Source of the DNA: AC-52 sp044870295
GTDB taxonomy: Bacteria > Actinomycetota > UBA4738
Length of the DNA: 16,221 nt
Assembly (NCBI GenBank): GCA_044870295.1
Contig: JBIOYQ010000089.1
Coordinates: 1-16,221 of the forward strand
Direction: 5' to 3'
In this document: piece after piece, positions 6,494-14,553 of the stretch
Layout: every line of letters begins with the position of its first letter
How positions within the stretch are numbered: the stretch's first letter is position 1
Notes under the pieces: generated by a model
Told to the model about the DNA's origin: nothing
Database searches by the model: none
What the model saw: the letters and a program-made list of their open reading frames with translations, nothing else
Translations under genes and position numbers: made by a program

Positions 6494-7039
6494 TCAGACG
6501 TCGACTGGGCCCCCGCTCCTCCAATACCTCCCGCGGTCGCGTGACAGAAGGCCCTCGTCGACCAGGAACCGCCGGAGGCTGGCGAAGTCCGGATGGAACC
6601 GTTCGAGCACCTCGTTCACCGCACGCTCCGGGTAGGTCACTCCGGCATCGAACTCGAGGGCGATCCGGGTGAGCACGATCATCCGCTTCGACTGCTTGGC
6701 GGGGATCTCCACCAGCCGGCCGCCTCGGAAGTAGCTCTTGAGCACGGCCTCCTCTTCCTGGTAGGCCGCTCCCAGCGCCAGACCCGCTTCCCGGGGCGGC
6801 CCCACCTCGAGGGCGGCCTGCCGAAGGGCCTCCGGGATCAGGCGCCAGGTCCGCCGATCGGTCTCCACCTGGGCCAGGCCCACGCGGGACAACCGCGTGA
6901 GGTGGCGGCGAACCCGGGCCAGGGGCAGATCGAGGCTCGACGCCAGCTCCGACGCCGTGGCCGGGGCGCGGGCCAGGGCGCCCGCGACGGCCAAGCGCTC
7001 GGTGTCGGCCAGAGCCCGCAGCAGCTCGTCCGGAGTCAT
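6494..7039 (-). CDS. Winged-helix transcriptional regulator with DUF2087 domain
   Basis: A 181-residue putative DNA-binding protein. Residues 1-70 form an ArsR-like winged helix: LLRALADTERLAV, then TASELASSLDLPLARVRRHLTRLSRVGL as the helix-turn-helix, then the wing VETDRRTWRL. Residues about 99-176 match the DUF2087 domain (LKSYFRGGRLVEIPAKQSKR..VL..IA..F, then YPE..VNE.L..FH.DFA.LRR.LVDEGLL.R). DUF2087 has no firmly known function; its usual partner is an HTH. ATG 7039 gives the family-like N-terminus and has TACACT 10 bases upstream (leaderless). ATG 7075 is the alternative, with a GAGGG site 8 bases ahead. The gene diverges from the GH38 mannosidase, so control of that gene and of itself is a reasonable inference. 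Confidence 0.85.
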   Translation of the reverse strand: MTPDELLRALADTERLAVAGALARAPATASELASSLDLPLARVRRHLTRLSRVGLAQVETDRRTWRLIPEALRQAALEVGPPREAGLALGAAYQEEEAVLKSYFRGGRLVEIPAKQSKRMIVLTRIALEFDAGVTYPERAVNEVLERFHPDFASLRRFLVDEGLLSRDRGRYWRSGGPVDV

Positions 7040-7049
7040 GGAGTTGCCG

Positions 7050-7055
7050 AGTGTA
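7050..7055 (-). promoter_or_regulatory. Putative -10 of the DUF2087 regulator gene
   Basis: TACACT on the minus strand ends exactly 10 bases before ATG 7039, the same geometry as the tig promoter. If used, the mRNA is leaderless and the upstream ATG at 7075 is not the start. It sits inside the short divergent region with the mannosidase gene. Confidence 0.4.
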
Positions 7056-7101
7056 GCCAGGACGGTTGCGAACATCGCAGCACCCTCGTCAGGATGCGCG
7101 G

Positions 7102-9207
7102 GTGAGTGAGGAGAGCACCGCCGAGGTCTTCCTGGTCCCGCACACCCATTGGGACCGCGAGTGGTACGAGCCCTTCGAGGGATTCCTGAAGCGCCTGGTC
7201 GAGATGATGGACCTCCTGATCGACCTGGCCGACCGTGAACCGGGGTTCCGTCACTTCCACCTGGACGGGCAGTCGGCCCTGATCGACGACTACCTGGCGG
7301 TCCGTCCCGAGCGCGAGGCCGACATCCGGCGGCTGGCGAAGGAGGGTCGCATCTCGGTCGGTCCCTGGTTCACCCAGATGGACGAGTTCCTCACCTCGGG
7401 CGAGTCGCACATCCGCAACCTCGAGTGGGGGATGGCCCGGGCGCGGCAGTTCGAAGCGGAGCCGCCCGTCGCCGGCTACCTTCCCGACCAGTTCGGACAC
7501 ATCGGGCAGATGCCACAGATCCTGCGGCGAGGCGGTCTGGAGCGCGCGGTGGTGTGGAGAGGGGTCCCCGCGGCCGTCGACAAGACGGCGTTCTGGTGGG
7601 AGGCGCCAGATGGGAGCCGGGTCCTGACGGAGTACCTGGCGTTCGGCTACAGCATCGGGATGAGCGTCGGGCAGAGTCAGGACGCCGAGGCTCTGCGAAC
7701 CTCGCTGCTGCAGGCGGTCGAGTGGCTCCGGCCGTCGTCGCCCCGCCGAAGGCTGCTGGTGACGGTCGGCACCGACCACACCCTGCCGGCCGCCAAGCTG
7801 GCCGCGTTGCTGGAGGAGGTCAACGCGGGCAACCAGATCCATGGCGAGATCGGTTCGCTCTCCGAATTCCTGGGCTCCCAGGAACCGACTGGGGAGCTTC
7901 CGGTGTGGCGGGGCGAGCTCCGATCGTCCGCGCGTGCCCATCTCCTGCCGGGTGTGTACTCGACGCGTGCTCACCAGAAGGCCCAGCGGGCCGGGGTCGA
8001 GGCGTTGGTGGAGCGGGTGGCCGAGCCGCTGGCCGCGCTGGTCCCCGGGTTCGATTGGCCGGAGGACCGCCTCCGTGAGATCTGGCGACGGCTGCTGTGG
8101 AACGGCGCGCACGACTCGGTGTGCGGCTGCTCGGTGGACGAGGTGGCCGCGGCGGTCGAGGCCCGATACGACCAGGCGGAGGAGATGGCCATGAGGATCG
8201 TCGGGGAGGCCATCAACGTGCTGGTCGATCGGATGTCCGGATACGGTCAGATGACGTTCAATCCTTCACCGTTCGAGCGTGACGGCGTGCCCGGATTGGG
8301 ATGGCGAGTGAGCGCTCCCACGCCGGTCGACTATCCGGCGGAGATTGAGATCGACGGCGACCACTTCCACATCGGGGACCTGCGCTTCCGGCTGGTGGAC
8401 GAAGGCGACGTGGGCGACCTGTACAACTTCGATCCCACCGCCGGTGAGCCCCCTTCCACACCGGCCAGCATGGAGATCGACGGCGACGCTCTCATCGCTC
8501 GGTGGCCGGGCCTCACCGTGGAGCTGTCGGCGTTCGAGAACGCCGACGCGGACTTCACCCGCCTGATCGCCACCATCAACAACGAGCGCCCCGACCACCG
8601 CCTGCGGTTGCACGTCGGCCTGCTCGAACCCGCCGAGGGCTCGTGGGCCATGGCGCCGTTCGAAGTGGTGGAACGCCCCCTCCGCGGAGAAGGTGGGTCC
8701 GAGATCCCGTCGCCCACCTGGCCGGCCCGGCAAGCCGCCATGGCAGGGGGCGTGGCCGTGTTCGGGGACGGGGTCTTCGAATACGAGGTTCATCCCGACG
8801 GTGAGCTGGCCGTGACCATGCTGCGGTGCGTGGGCACCATCAGCCGTCCGCAGCTGAGCACGCGAGCGTGGGCGGCCGGGCCCGACATCGCCACGCCCGA
8901 CGCGCAGATGCTGGGCGAGCAGTATTTCTTCCTGGCGGTCGCCCCCGGGTTGCGTCCCGACGAGCTGCCGTCCATGTGGGAGCGGATCAATCTGCTCGGC
9001 GCCTCCGCTCAAGCCAAGCGGAAGGGGGATCTCCCCGACACCGGCTGTCTGCTGGAGGTGGAGGGAGCGGAGCTGTCGTCGATTCGCAAGGTGGACGGCA
9101 AGGTCCAGGTTCGCATTTGGAATCCATCGAAGGAACCGCGCGTGGCGAAGGTCGCCGGCCGCGACGTCCCTCTGGGACCCGCCGAGATCGCCACCATCGA
9201 GATCTGA
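7102..9207 (+). CDS. GH38 family alpha-mannosidase
   Basis: A 701-residue enzyme without a signal peptide, hence cytosolic. Retaining alpha-mannosidases of GH38 bind one zinc ion. The N-terminal zinc motif is PHTHWDREW (His16, Asp18). The nucleophile is Asp129 in GYLPDQFGH, and the further zinc-ligand His is His337 in NGAHDSVCG. LDGQSALIDDYL (54-65) and GPWFTQMDEFLTSGES (87-102) are typical of bacterial GH38. The C-terminal half is the usual beta-rich region, ending in a Pro-containing beta-sandwich. Length and HTHWDREWY style are closest to the bacterial MngB (mannosylglycerate hydrolase)/mannosidase group, but the substrate cannot be read from sequence. GTG 7102 is chosen because AGGA (7091-7094) lies 7 bases ahead and the family motif starts soon after. 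It is divergent from the DUF2087 regulator. Confidence 0.93.
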   Translation: MSEESTAEVFLVPHTHWDREWYEPFEGFLKRLVEMMDLLIDLADREPGFRHFHLDGQSALIDDYLAVRPEREADIRRLAKEGRISVGPWFTQMDEFLTSGESHIRNLEWGMARARQFEAEPPVAGYLPDQFGHIGQMPQILRRGGLERAVVWRGVPAAVDKTAFWWEAPDGSRVLTEYLAFGYSIGMSVGQSQDAEALRTSLLQAVEWLRPSSPRRRLLVTVGTDHTLPAAKLAALLEEVNAGNQIHGEIGSLSEFLGSQEPTGELPVWRGELRSSARAHLLPGVYSTRAHQKAQRAGVEALVERVAEPLAALVPGFDWPEDRLREIWRRLLWNGAHDSVCGCSVDEVAAAVEARYDQAEEMAMRIVGEAINVLVDRMSGYGQMTFNPSPFERDGVPGLGWRVSAPTPVDYPAEIEIDGDHFHIGDLRFRLVDEGDVGDLYNFDPTAGEPPSTPASMEIDGDALIARWPGLTVELSAFENADADFTRLIATINNERPDHRLRLHVGLLEPAEGSWAMAPFEVVERPLRGEGGSEIPSPTWPARQAAMAGGVAVFGDGVFEYEVHPDGELAVTMLRCVGTISRPQLSTRAWAAGPDIATPDAQMLGEQYFFLAVAPGLRPDELPSMWERINLLGASAQAKRKGDLPDTGCLLEVEGAELSSIRKVDGKVQVRIWNPSKEPRVAKVAGRDVPLGPAEIATIEI

Positions 9208-9244
9208 CGAACCCTCGAGGCCAGGCATGGGTTTGGCCCGCCAT

Positions 9245-9254
9245 CCGGTACGCT
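9245..9254 (+). promoter_or_regulatory. Putative extended -10 of tig
   Basis: CCGGTACGCT, with hexamer TACGCT at 9249-9254, ends 10 bases before ATG 9265, and no Shine-Dalgarno sequence is present. The same 10-mer occurs before the AlkA-like gene on the other strand. It suggests a leaderless promoter for the tig-clpP-clpX cluster. Confidence 0.5.
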
Positions 9255-9264
9255 CGCTCTGCGC

Positions 9265-10611
9265 ATGCAGACCACCATCGAGGAAACCGACAAGCACGTC
9301 GTCCGGCTGACCATCGAGGTTCCCCCCGAGGAGTTCGCGAAGGACCTCGACCACGCGTACGGCGACGTCGCCAAGAGGGTGAAGATCCCCGGCTTCCGGA
9401 AGGGCAAGGTCCCGAAGCAGATCATCGACGCCCGGATCGGCCGCGAGCACGTGCTCCACGAGTTCGTGGACGAGTTCCTCCCGAAGTACTACCTGCGGGC
9501 GCTGCGCGACAACGACCTGGCCCCTATCGCCGACCCCGAGATCGACCTCGACACGATCGAGGACGGGCAGCCCCTGCGGTTCACCGCTGTGGTGGAGGTC
9601 CGGCCCCGCCTCGCGCTCGAGCCCTCGCAGTACCGGGGCCTGCAGGTCGACGCACCTGCCACCGAGCCGCGCGAACTGGAGATCGACGAATACCTGGACC
9701 AGGTGCGCGAGCGGTTCGCCGAGCTGGAAGCGATCGCCCGCCCCGCGGCGAAGGGGGACTACGTCCTGGCGGACGTTCGGGCGTCACTCCATGGCGCCGA
9801 GATCCCCGAGGCCTCGCGGGTCGGCTTCCTCACAGAGGTGGGCAAGGAGGAGTTGGTCCCCGAACTGGATCGCGAGCTCGACGGGAAACGAAAAGGCGAC
9901 ATCCTGAAGTTCAACGCGACCCTGCCCGAGTCCTTCGGGGAGAAGGCCGGGACCGAGGTGACCTTCCAGGTGCTGGTCAAGGAGGTCAAGTCCAAGCGGC
10001 TCCCTGCCGCGGACGACGAGTTCGCCAAGACCGCATCCGAGTTCGACACCATGGAGGAGCTGCGCGAGGACATCCGGGCGAAGCTCCGGACGTTGAAGGA
10101 AGCGGAAGCGCGCTCGCTCACCCGCGACCTGGTGCTGCGCAGGATCATGGACGGCATTGAGATCGATCTGCCGGACCGGCTCGTCGACGAGGAGACCCAG
10201 CTTCGCGTGGAGCGAGCCGAGGAACGGGCGAAAGCGGCGGGCATGTCGCTCGAGCAGGTCCTGCAAACGCAAGGGTGGGACGACCTCCGGTTCCGGTCCG
10301 ACGCCAGATCCCACGCCATCCGTGCGATCAAGGCCGATCTGATCCTCGAGGGCGTGGCCAGGGCCGAGGGCATCCAGGTCAGTGCGGAGGACCTCGACCG
10401 GGAGATCCGCGACCTCGCACGGGCGACGGGGCGCGAGCCGAAAGAGGTTCGGAAGATCTTGGAGCGGTCGGGTCAGGTCACGACACTGGCCGGTGATATC
10501 ATCCGAGCGAAGGCCCTTGACCTTCTCGTTGAGTCGGCCGAAATATCCAGAGAAGAGGCGCCGGCATCCCCGCCGGACCCATCATCGAGCCAAGAGGACC
10601 AAGATGAGTGA
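9265..10611 (+). CDS. tig: Trigger factor, ribosome-associated chaperone/PPIase
   Basis: A 448-residue trigger factor, of usual length (430-460). It binds ribosomal protein L23 at the exit tunnel and shields nascent chains. The N-terminal ribosome-binding domain (about 1-150) contains the signature GFRKGKVP at 43-50. Residues about 155-245 form the FKBP-like PPIase domain (KGDYVLADV through TEVTFQVLVKEV). The helical C-terminal chaperone arms follow (about 250-425), and the protein ends in an acidic, Pro/Ser-rich tail. ATG 9265 begins directly with the family N-terminus. The stop at 10609-10611 overlaps the clpP start by 8 bases, so the two are translationally coupled. The tig-clpP-clpX order is a widely conserved quality-control cluster. 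Confidence 0.98.
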   Translation: MQTTIEETDKHVVRLTIEVPPEEFAKDLDHAYGDVAKRVKIPGFRKGKVPKQIIDARIGREHVLHEFVDEFLPKYYLRALRDNDLAPIADPEIDLDTIEDGQPLRFTAVVEVRPRLALEPSQYRGLQVDAPATEPRELEIDEYLDQVRERFAELEAIARPAAKGDYVLADVRASLHGAEIPEASRVGFLTEVGKEELVPELDRELDGKRKGDILKFNATLPESFGEKAGTEVTFQVLVKEVKSKRLPAADDEFAKTASEFDTMEELREDIRAKLRTLKEAEARSLTRDLVLRRIMDGIEIDLPDRLVDEETQLRVERAEERAKAAGMSLEQVLQTQGWDDLRFRSDARSHAIRAIKADLILEGVARAEGIQVSAEDLDREIRDLARATGREPKEVRKILERSGQVTTLAGDIIRAKALDLLVESAEISREEAPASPPDPSSSQEDQDE

Positions 10612-11242
10612 GATCAAGGACTACCTCGTTCCCGTCGTCATCGAGCAAACGAACCGCGGCGAGCGGTCGTTCGACATCTACTCACGGCTGCTCAAGGACA
10701 GGATCGTGTTCCTAGGGACGCCGATCGACGACGCCGTCGCAAACCTGATCATGGCCCAGCTGCTCCACCTGGAGAGCGAAGAGCCGGACAAGGACATCGC
10801 CCTGTACATCAACTCGCCGGGTGGTGACGTGTCCTCCACGTTCGCCATCTACGACACCATGCAGTTCATCCGGTCGGACGTCTCGACCATCTGCATGGGC
10901 CAGGCGGCATCCGGGGCGGCCGTGCTTCTGGCTGCCGGCAGCGCGGGCAAGCGCTACGCGCTCCCGCACAGCCGCGTCCTGATCCACCAGCCCCACGGTG
11001 GGGCCCAGGGGCAGGCCGTGGACATCGAGATCCAAGCCAAGGAGATCCTCCGCTACCGCACACTGGTGGACCAGGTCCTCGCCCAGCACACCGGGCAGCC
11101 GTTCGAGCGGGTTTCCAAGGACACCGACCGGGATTTCATCATGACGGCCGAGCAGTCCAAGGAGTACGGAATCATCGATGAGGTGATTTCTAGCCGAAAG
11201 ACCCAGGCCGAATTGGCGTCACTTGAGGCCAAGGCGTCTTAG
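10604..11242 (+). CDS. clpP: ATP-dependent Clp protease proteolytic subunit
   Basis: A 212-residue serine peptidase (S14) that assembles into the tetradecameric proteolytic barrel and partners with ClpX. The catalytic triad is visible: Ser103 in MGQAASGAAVLLAAG, His128 in SRVLIHQPHGG and Asp177 in SKDTDRDFIM, with Ser-His spacing of 25 as in the E. coli enzyme. INSPGG (70-74) and the ends of the handle helix are intact. ATG 10604 has GAGG (10594-10597) 6 bases ahead and overlaps the tig stop by 8 bases; a longer upstream frame without this ribosome site is not the gene. A short N-terminal segment (MSEIKDYLVPVVIEQTNRGER) precedes the catalytic fold. There is only one clpP here, directly followed by clpX. 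Confidence 0.98.
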   Translation: MSEIKDYLVPVVIEQTNRGERSFDIYSRLLKDRIVFLGTPIDDAVANLIMAQLLHLESEEPDKDIALYINSPGGDVSSTFAIYDTMQFIRSDVSTICMGQAASGAAVLLAAGSAGKRYALPHSRVLIHQPHGGAQGQAVDIEIQAKEILRYRTLVDQVLAQHTGQPFERVSKDTDRDFIMTAEQSKEYGIIDEVISSRKTQAELASLEAKAS

Positions 11243-11262
11243 ACTACGGGCACGTCGAAGGG

Positions 11263-11285
11263 GGGCCTTTCCGTGAACGAGGCCC
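11263..11285 (+). other. Hairpin in the clpP-clpX intergenic region
   Basis: GGGCCT (11263-11268) and AGGCCC (11280-11285) form a 6-bp stem with an 11-base loop within the 70-base gap. No T-run follows, so readthrough into clpX is expected. It may be a processing or attenuation element, or chance in GC-rich DNA. Confidence 0.25.
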
Positions 11286-11312
11286 GGGCGGGAGCGGAAG
11301 GAGCAAGGGTTC

Positions 11313-12590
11313 GTGGCGAAGTTCGGTGACTCCGACCTTCTGAAATGTTCGTTCTGCGGGAAGTCGCAGAAGCAGGTCAAGAAGCTCATCGCCGGTCCGG
11401 GGGTCTACATCTGCGACGAGTGCATCGACCTGTGCAACGAGATCATCGAGGAAGAGCTCTCCGAGACCACGGAGTTGAAGCTCGACGAGCTGCCCAAGCC
11501 CATCGAGATCTACGCCTTCCTCAACGACTACGTGATCGGACAGGAGCAGGCCAAGAAGGTCCTGTCGGTCGCGGTCTACAACCACTACAAGCGGATCCAG
11601 GTGGGCGCAGCCTCCGACGAGGTCGAGCTGCAGAAGTCGAACATCGTCCTGCTGGGCCCCACGGGGTGCGGCAAGACCCTCCTGGCCCAGACGCTCGCCC
11701 GCATGTTGAACGTGCCGTTCGCCATCGCCGACGCCACCGCGCTCACCGAGGCCGGCTACGTCGGTGAGGACGTCGAGAACATCCTGCTGAAGCTGATCCA
11801 GGCCGCGGACTACGACGTGAAGAAGGCCGAGACCGGGATCATCTACATCGACGAGGTGGACAAGATCGCCCGCAAGAGCGAGAACCCGTCGATCACGCGG
11901 GACGTCTCCGGCGAAGGCGTGCAGCAGGCCTTGCTGAAGATCCTGGAGGGGACGACCGCGTCGGTTCCGCCGCAGGGCGGGCGCAAGCACCCGCACCAGG
12001 AATTCATCCAGATCGACACCACGAACATCCTGTTCATCTGTGGGGGCGCGTTCGCCGGCCTCGAGAAGATCATCGAGTCCAGGATCGGCAAGCGAGGGGT
12101 GGGGTTCGGGGCCGACGTCCGCAGGTTGGAGGAGAAGGACCTCGGCGAGATCTTCCGCCACGTCCTCCCCGAGGACCTGCTGAAGTACGGGCTCATCCCG
12201 GAGTTCGTGGGACGGCTGCCGCTGATCACGTACGTGCACAACCTGGACCGGAGCGCGCTGATCGACATCTTGACCAAGCCGAAGAATGCGCTGATCAAGC
12301 AGTACAAGAAGTTCTTCGAGTTCGATGGGGTCGAGCTGGAGTTCTCGGAGGACTCGCTCGAAGCCATCTCCGACCAGTGCCTGCTGCGGGGGACCGGAGC
12401 GCGTGGCCTGCGGGCCATCCTCGAAGAGGTCCTGTTGAACGTCATGTACGAGCTGCCATCGCGCAAGGACGTCACCAAGTGCCTCATCGACCAGGAGGTC
12501 GTCCTGCGAGGGGTCAATCCGACGTTGGTGCCTCGCGGCAAGGAAGAGAAGGAGAAGGCCGCGAAGCAGCCGAAGGAGCGCTCAGCCTAG
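11313..12590 (+). CDS. clpX: ClpX, AAA+ unfoldase of the ClpXP protease
   Basis: A 425-residue ATPase that recognises, unfolds and threads substrates into ClpP. The N-terminal zinc-binding domain has four cysteines (12, 15, 34, 37) in CSFC and CDEC. Walker A is GPTGCGKT (115-122), and pore loop 1 is in GYVGEDVEN. Walker B is IIYIDEVDK (Asp180, Glu181). The RKH loop (GGRKHPHQEF) and the ClpX-type C-terminal domain with RGTGARGLRAILEE are present. Length is typical. GTG 11313 is chosen because AAGGAG (11298-11303) lies 9 bases upstream and the family N-terminus follows at once. It is the last gene of tig-clpP-clpX; the ECF sigma gene follows 56 bases later. Confidence 0.98.
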   Translation: MAKFGDSDLLKCSFCGKSQKQVKKLIAGPGVYICDECIDLCNEIIEEELSETTELKLDELPKPIEIYAFLNDYVIGQEQAKKVLSVAVYNHYKRIQVGAASDEVELQKSNIVLLGPTGCGKTLLAQTLARMLNVPFAIADATALTEAGYVGEDVENILLKLIQAADYDVKKAETGIIYIDEVDKIARKSENPSITRDVSGEGVQQALLKILEGTTASVPPQGGRKHPHQEFIQIDTTNILFICGGAFAGLEKIIESRIGKRGVGFGADVRRLEEKDLGEIFRHVLPEDLLKYGLIPEFVGRLPLITYVHNLDRSALIDILTKPKNALIKQYKKFFEFDGVELEFSEDSLEAISDQCLLRGTGARGLRAILEEVLLNVMYELPSRKDVTKCLIDQEVVLRGVNPTLVPRGKEEKEKAAKQPKERSA

Positions 12591-12646
12591 GCGCGTCGTC
12601 GCCTGGATCTGTGACCGTCTAAACACTTCAGCGCCAATGCGGGTTC

Positions 12647-13195
12647 ATGCCGCAGATGATCAGGCTGGCGCAGGTCGTTTCCCCGGGCCGCCCGGGGCTC
12701 GATGATCTCCTCGTGCAGACGCGATCCTTCGAGGACTTCTATCACGACGAGCGGGACGGCCTGTTCGGGGCCCTGGTCCTGATCACCGGGAACCGACACG
12801 AGGCCGAGGAGATCACCCAGGACGCCTTCCTGGCGCTGTGGGAGCGATGGGACCGGGTTTCGGCGATGGAGGATCCCGTGGGCTACCTGTACCGCACGGC
12901 GATGAACGTCTTCCGGAAGCGCTTGCGCCGGGCCGCCGTTGCCCTTCGACGGGCGGTCGGCCGGAGCGAAGGACAGCAGGACGTCTTCGCCGCGGTCGAC
13001 GCTCGCCATGTGGTGACCCAGGCGCTGGCAGGGCTGTCGCGGAGGCAGCGGGCCGCGCTGGTCCTGACGGAGCTGTTGGGCTACTCGTCCGAGGAAGCCG
13101 GGCGGACGCTGGGGATCAAGCCGGTGACCGTGCGCGTCCTGGCCTCGCAGGGCAGGGCGGCCATGAGGCAGAGCGTGGGAGCGAGCGATGAGTGA
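12647..13195 (+). CDS. ECF-type RNA polymerase sigma factor
   Basis: A 182-residue sigma-70 family protein of extracytoplasmic-function type. Residues about 29-97 are region 2 (FEDFYHDERDGLFGALVLI, then HEAEEITQDAFLALWERWDRV). Residues about 122-175 are region 4 (ALAGLSRRQRAALVLTELLGYSSEEAGRTLGIKPVTVRVLASQGRAAMR), which reads the -35 element. There is no region 1.1 or 3, and no C-terminal SnoaL-type extension. ATG 12647 has no strong ribosome site; ATG 12656 is possible. The stop overlaps the start of the next gene by 8 bases, the arrangement usual for a sigma/anti-sigma pair. CGTCTAA at 12616-12622 could be a self-recognised ECF -10, but no -35 is evident. Confidence 0.93.
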   Translation: MPQMIRLAQVVSPGRPGLDDLLVQTRSFEDFYHDERDGLFGALVLITGNRHEAEEITQDAFLALWERWDRVSAMEDPVGYLYRTAMNVFRKRLRRAAVALRRAVGRSEGQQDVFAAVDARHVVTQALAGLSRRQRAALVLTELLGYSSEEAGRTLGIKPVTVRVLASQGRAAMRQSVGASDE

Positions 13196-14549
13196 CTTCA
13201 AAGAACGACTGGAGCAGGAGCGGAGGCGGTACGCCATGAGTGGAGACTCGTTCGGCGATCTGGAGCGGCGTCGTGATCGCAAGCGCCGGAACCGGCGGCT
13301 GGGCTCGGGGCTCGTCGCCTTGGCGATCGCGGCCGCCGGCATCGGGGCCGGGCTCTACGCGTTCCGGCCGACCGGCCAGGGCAAGCCGGCGGACAGCCCG
13401 ACGCCCTCGATCCAACCGAGCGTGACCGCTCCCGAGCCATCGCCCAGCAGTACTCCAACCGGCGTACCTCCGGTCGAAGCCGCCGTCGCGCCGGCGATCT
13501 CGGGCGCCATCCAGTTCGTCGACGCCGAGCACGGATGGATGGTGGATGGCGGTGGACAGATCCTGGTCACGACCGATGGCGGCCGCAGCTGGATGGTGCA
13601 GCTCTCGGGACCGTCGAGCGTCACCGCGATCGACATGCTGAGTGATGGGATGCACGGGTGGGGCGTCTTCGATGGAGGGCTCGTCCAGACAGGCGACGGC
13701 GGCGAGCACTGGGTGACCTGGAGCAATCAACCGCTCTCGAGCATCCAGTTCATCACGCCCGAGATCGGTTGGGGAGTCGCTCCGGATGGATCCACGAACC
13801 AGCTCATGACGACCACCGACGGCGGTCGATCGTGGGCCGCGGCAGCCGCTTCGTTCTCCGTGGGCTCCGTGTGTTTCGCCAACGAGGAGCAGGGATGGGC
13901 CGCCGGCCTCGACCAGGGCGGAGACCCCACCTTCTATCGAACGGATGATGGGGGAGCGACGTGGAGCACGTCTCGCATGCCCGTCCCCGCCGGTGAGTGG
14001 GGAGCCGAGGATCCCAGCGTGCGATGCGCCCCTGACGGGTCCGATGCGTTCGCAACGGTGTTCGGAGGCGCAGCCGCGGGGAGCGTCGCCTACGCGGGCG
14101 TGGAAGCTACGTCGGACGCGGGATCGATCGACCAGCACGTCGTGTTCGTCTCGGGGCTCGCATCGGGGCAGTTCCATCCGGAGGGGGCGTCCGTTGTCGA
14201 CGATCCTTACCCGGGCGTCTTTGCCGTGGTGGATCGGGGGGTCGCCTCCTTCATCAACTGGTGCCCGGCATGCGATGGCCGGACCTTCGTAACCAGGACG
14301 CAGGGTGAGCCGGCCGCGGTCACCGATCGGATCGAGCTTCCCAAGCCGGAAAACTCCGGTGGGCCGGAAGAGCCGCTGGGGGTGTCCTTCATCGATGCAG
14401 ATCGAGGCTGGACCCTCCTGCAGGTGCCGGCTCCGAAGGGTCTGCAGCCGGTGATGCTGGTGCTCCACACCGAGGACGGGGGAGCGACGTGGACGGCGGT
14501 CTGTGACGCCTCGTCGGCGGGCTGCTTCGGAACGCAGTCCGTACCGTGA
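13188..14549 (+). CDS. Membrane-anchored Asp-box/Ycf48-like propeller, putative anti-sigma or sensor protein
   Basis: A 453-residue single-pass membrane protein. Residues 1-38 are very basic and cytoplasmic (ERRRDRKRRNRR at 26-37), and 39-59 is one hydrophobic helix. Residues 61-100 are a Pro/Ser/Thr-rich linker. The rest is a propeller with five Asp-box turns: TTDGGRSW (128-135), TGDGGEHW (168-175), TTDGGRSW (209-216), TDDGGATW (252-259) and TEDGGATW (428-435). Alternating F.D...GW segments resemble BNR/Ycf48-type repeats. A CPAC motif is at 359-362. Orientation (N-in) follows from the positive charges. GGGAG (13177-13181) lies 6 bases before ATG 13188, which overlaps the sigma stop by 8 bases. 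Anti-sigma function is inferred from coupling, topology and the short basic cytoplasmic segment. No zinc anti-sigma HxxxCxxC motif is present. Confidence 0.85.
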   Translation: MSDFKERLEQERRRYAMSGDSFGDLERRRDRKRRNRRLGSGLVALAIAAAGIGAGLYAFRPTGQGKPADSPTPSIQPSVTAPEPSPSSTPTGVPPVEAAVAPAISGAIQFVDAEHGWMVDGGGQILVTTDGGRSWMVQLSGPSSVTAIDMLSDGMHGWGVFDGGLVQTGDGGEHWVTWSNQPLSSIQFITPEIGWGVAPDGSTNQLMTTTDGGRSWAAAAASFSVGSVCFANEEQGWAAGLDQGGDPTFYRTDDGGATWSTSRMPVPAGEWGAEDPSVRCAPDGSDAFATVFGGAAAGSVAYAGVEATSDAGSIDQHVVFVSGLASGQFHPEGASVVDDPYPGVFAVVDRGVASFINWCPACDGRTFVTRTQGEPAAVTDRIELPKPENSGGPEEPLGVSFIDADRGWTLLQVPAPKGLQPVMLVLHTEDGGATWTAVCDASSAGCFGTQSVP

Positions 14550-14553
14550 CGAG

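Noticed and set aside
12594..12622. Autoregulatory ECF promoter before the sigma gene
   Set aside because: CGTCTAA at 12616-12622 resembles an ECF -10, but no AAC-type -35 element lies 15-18 bases upstream, so it is not annotated as a promoter.
13116..14468. 450-codon minus-strand frame opposite the sigma/propeller pair
   Set aside because: No family motif, and it covers two overlapping well-supported genes on the other strand.
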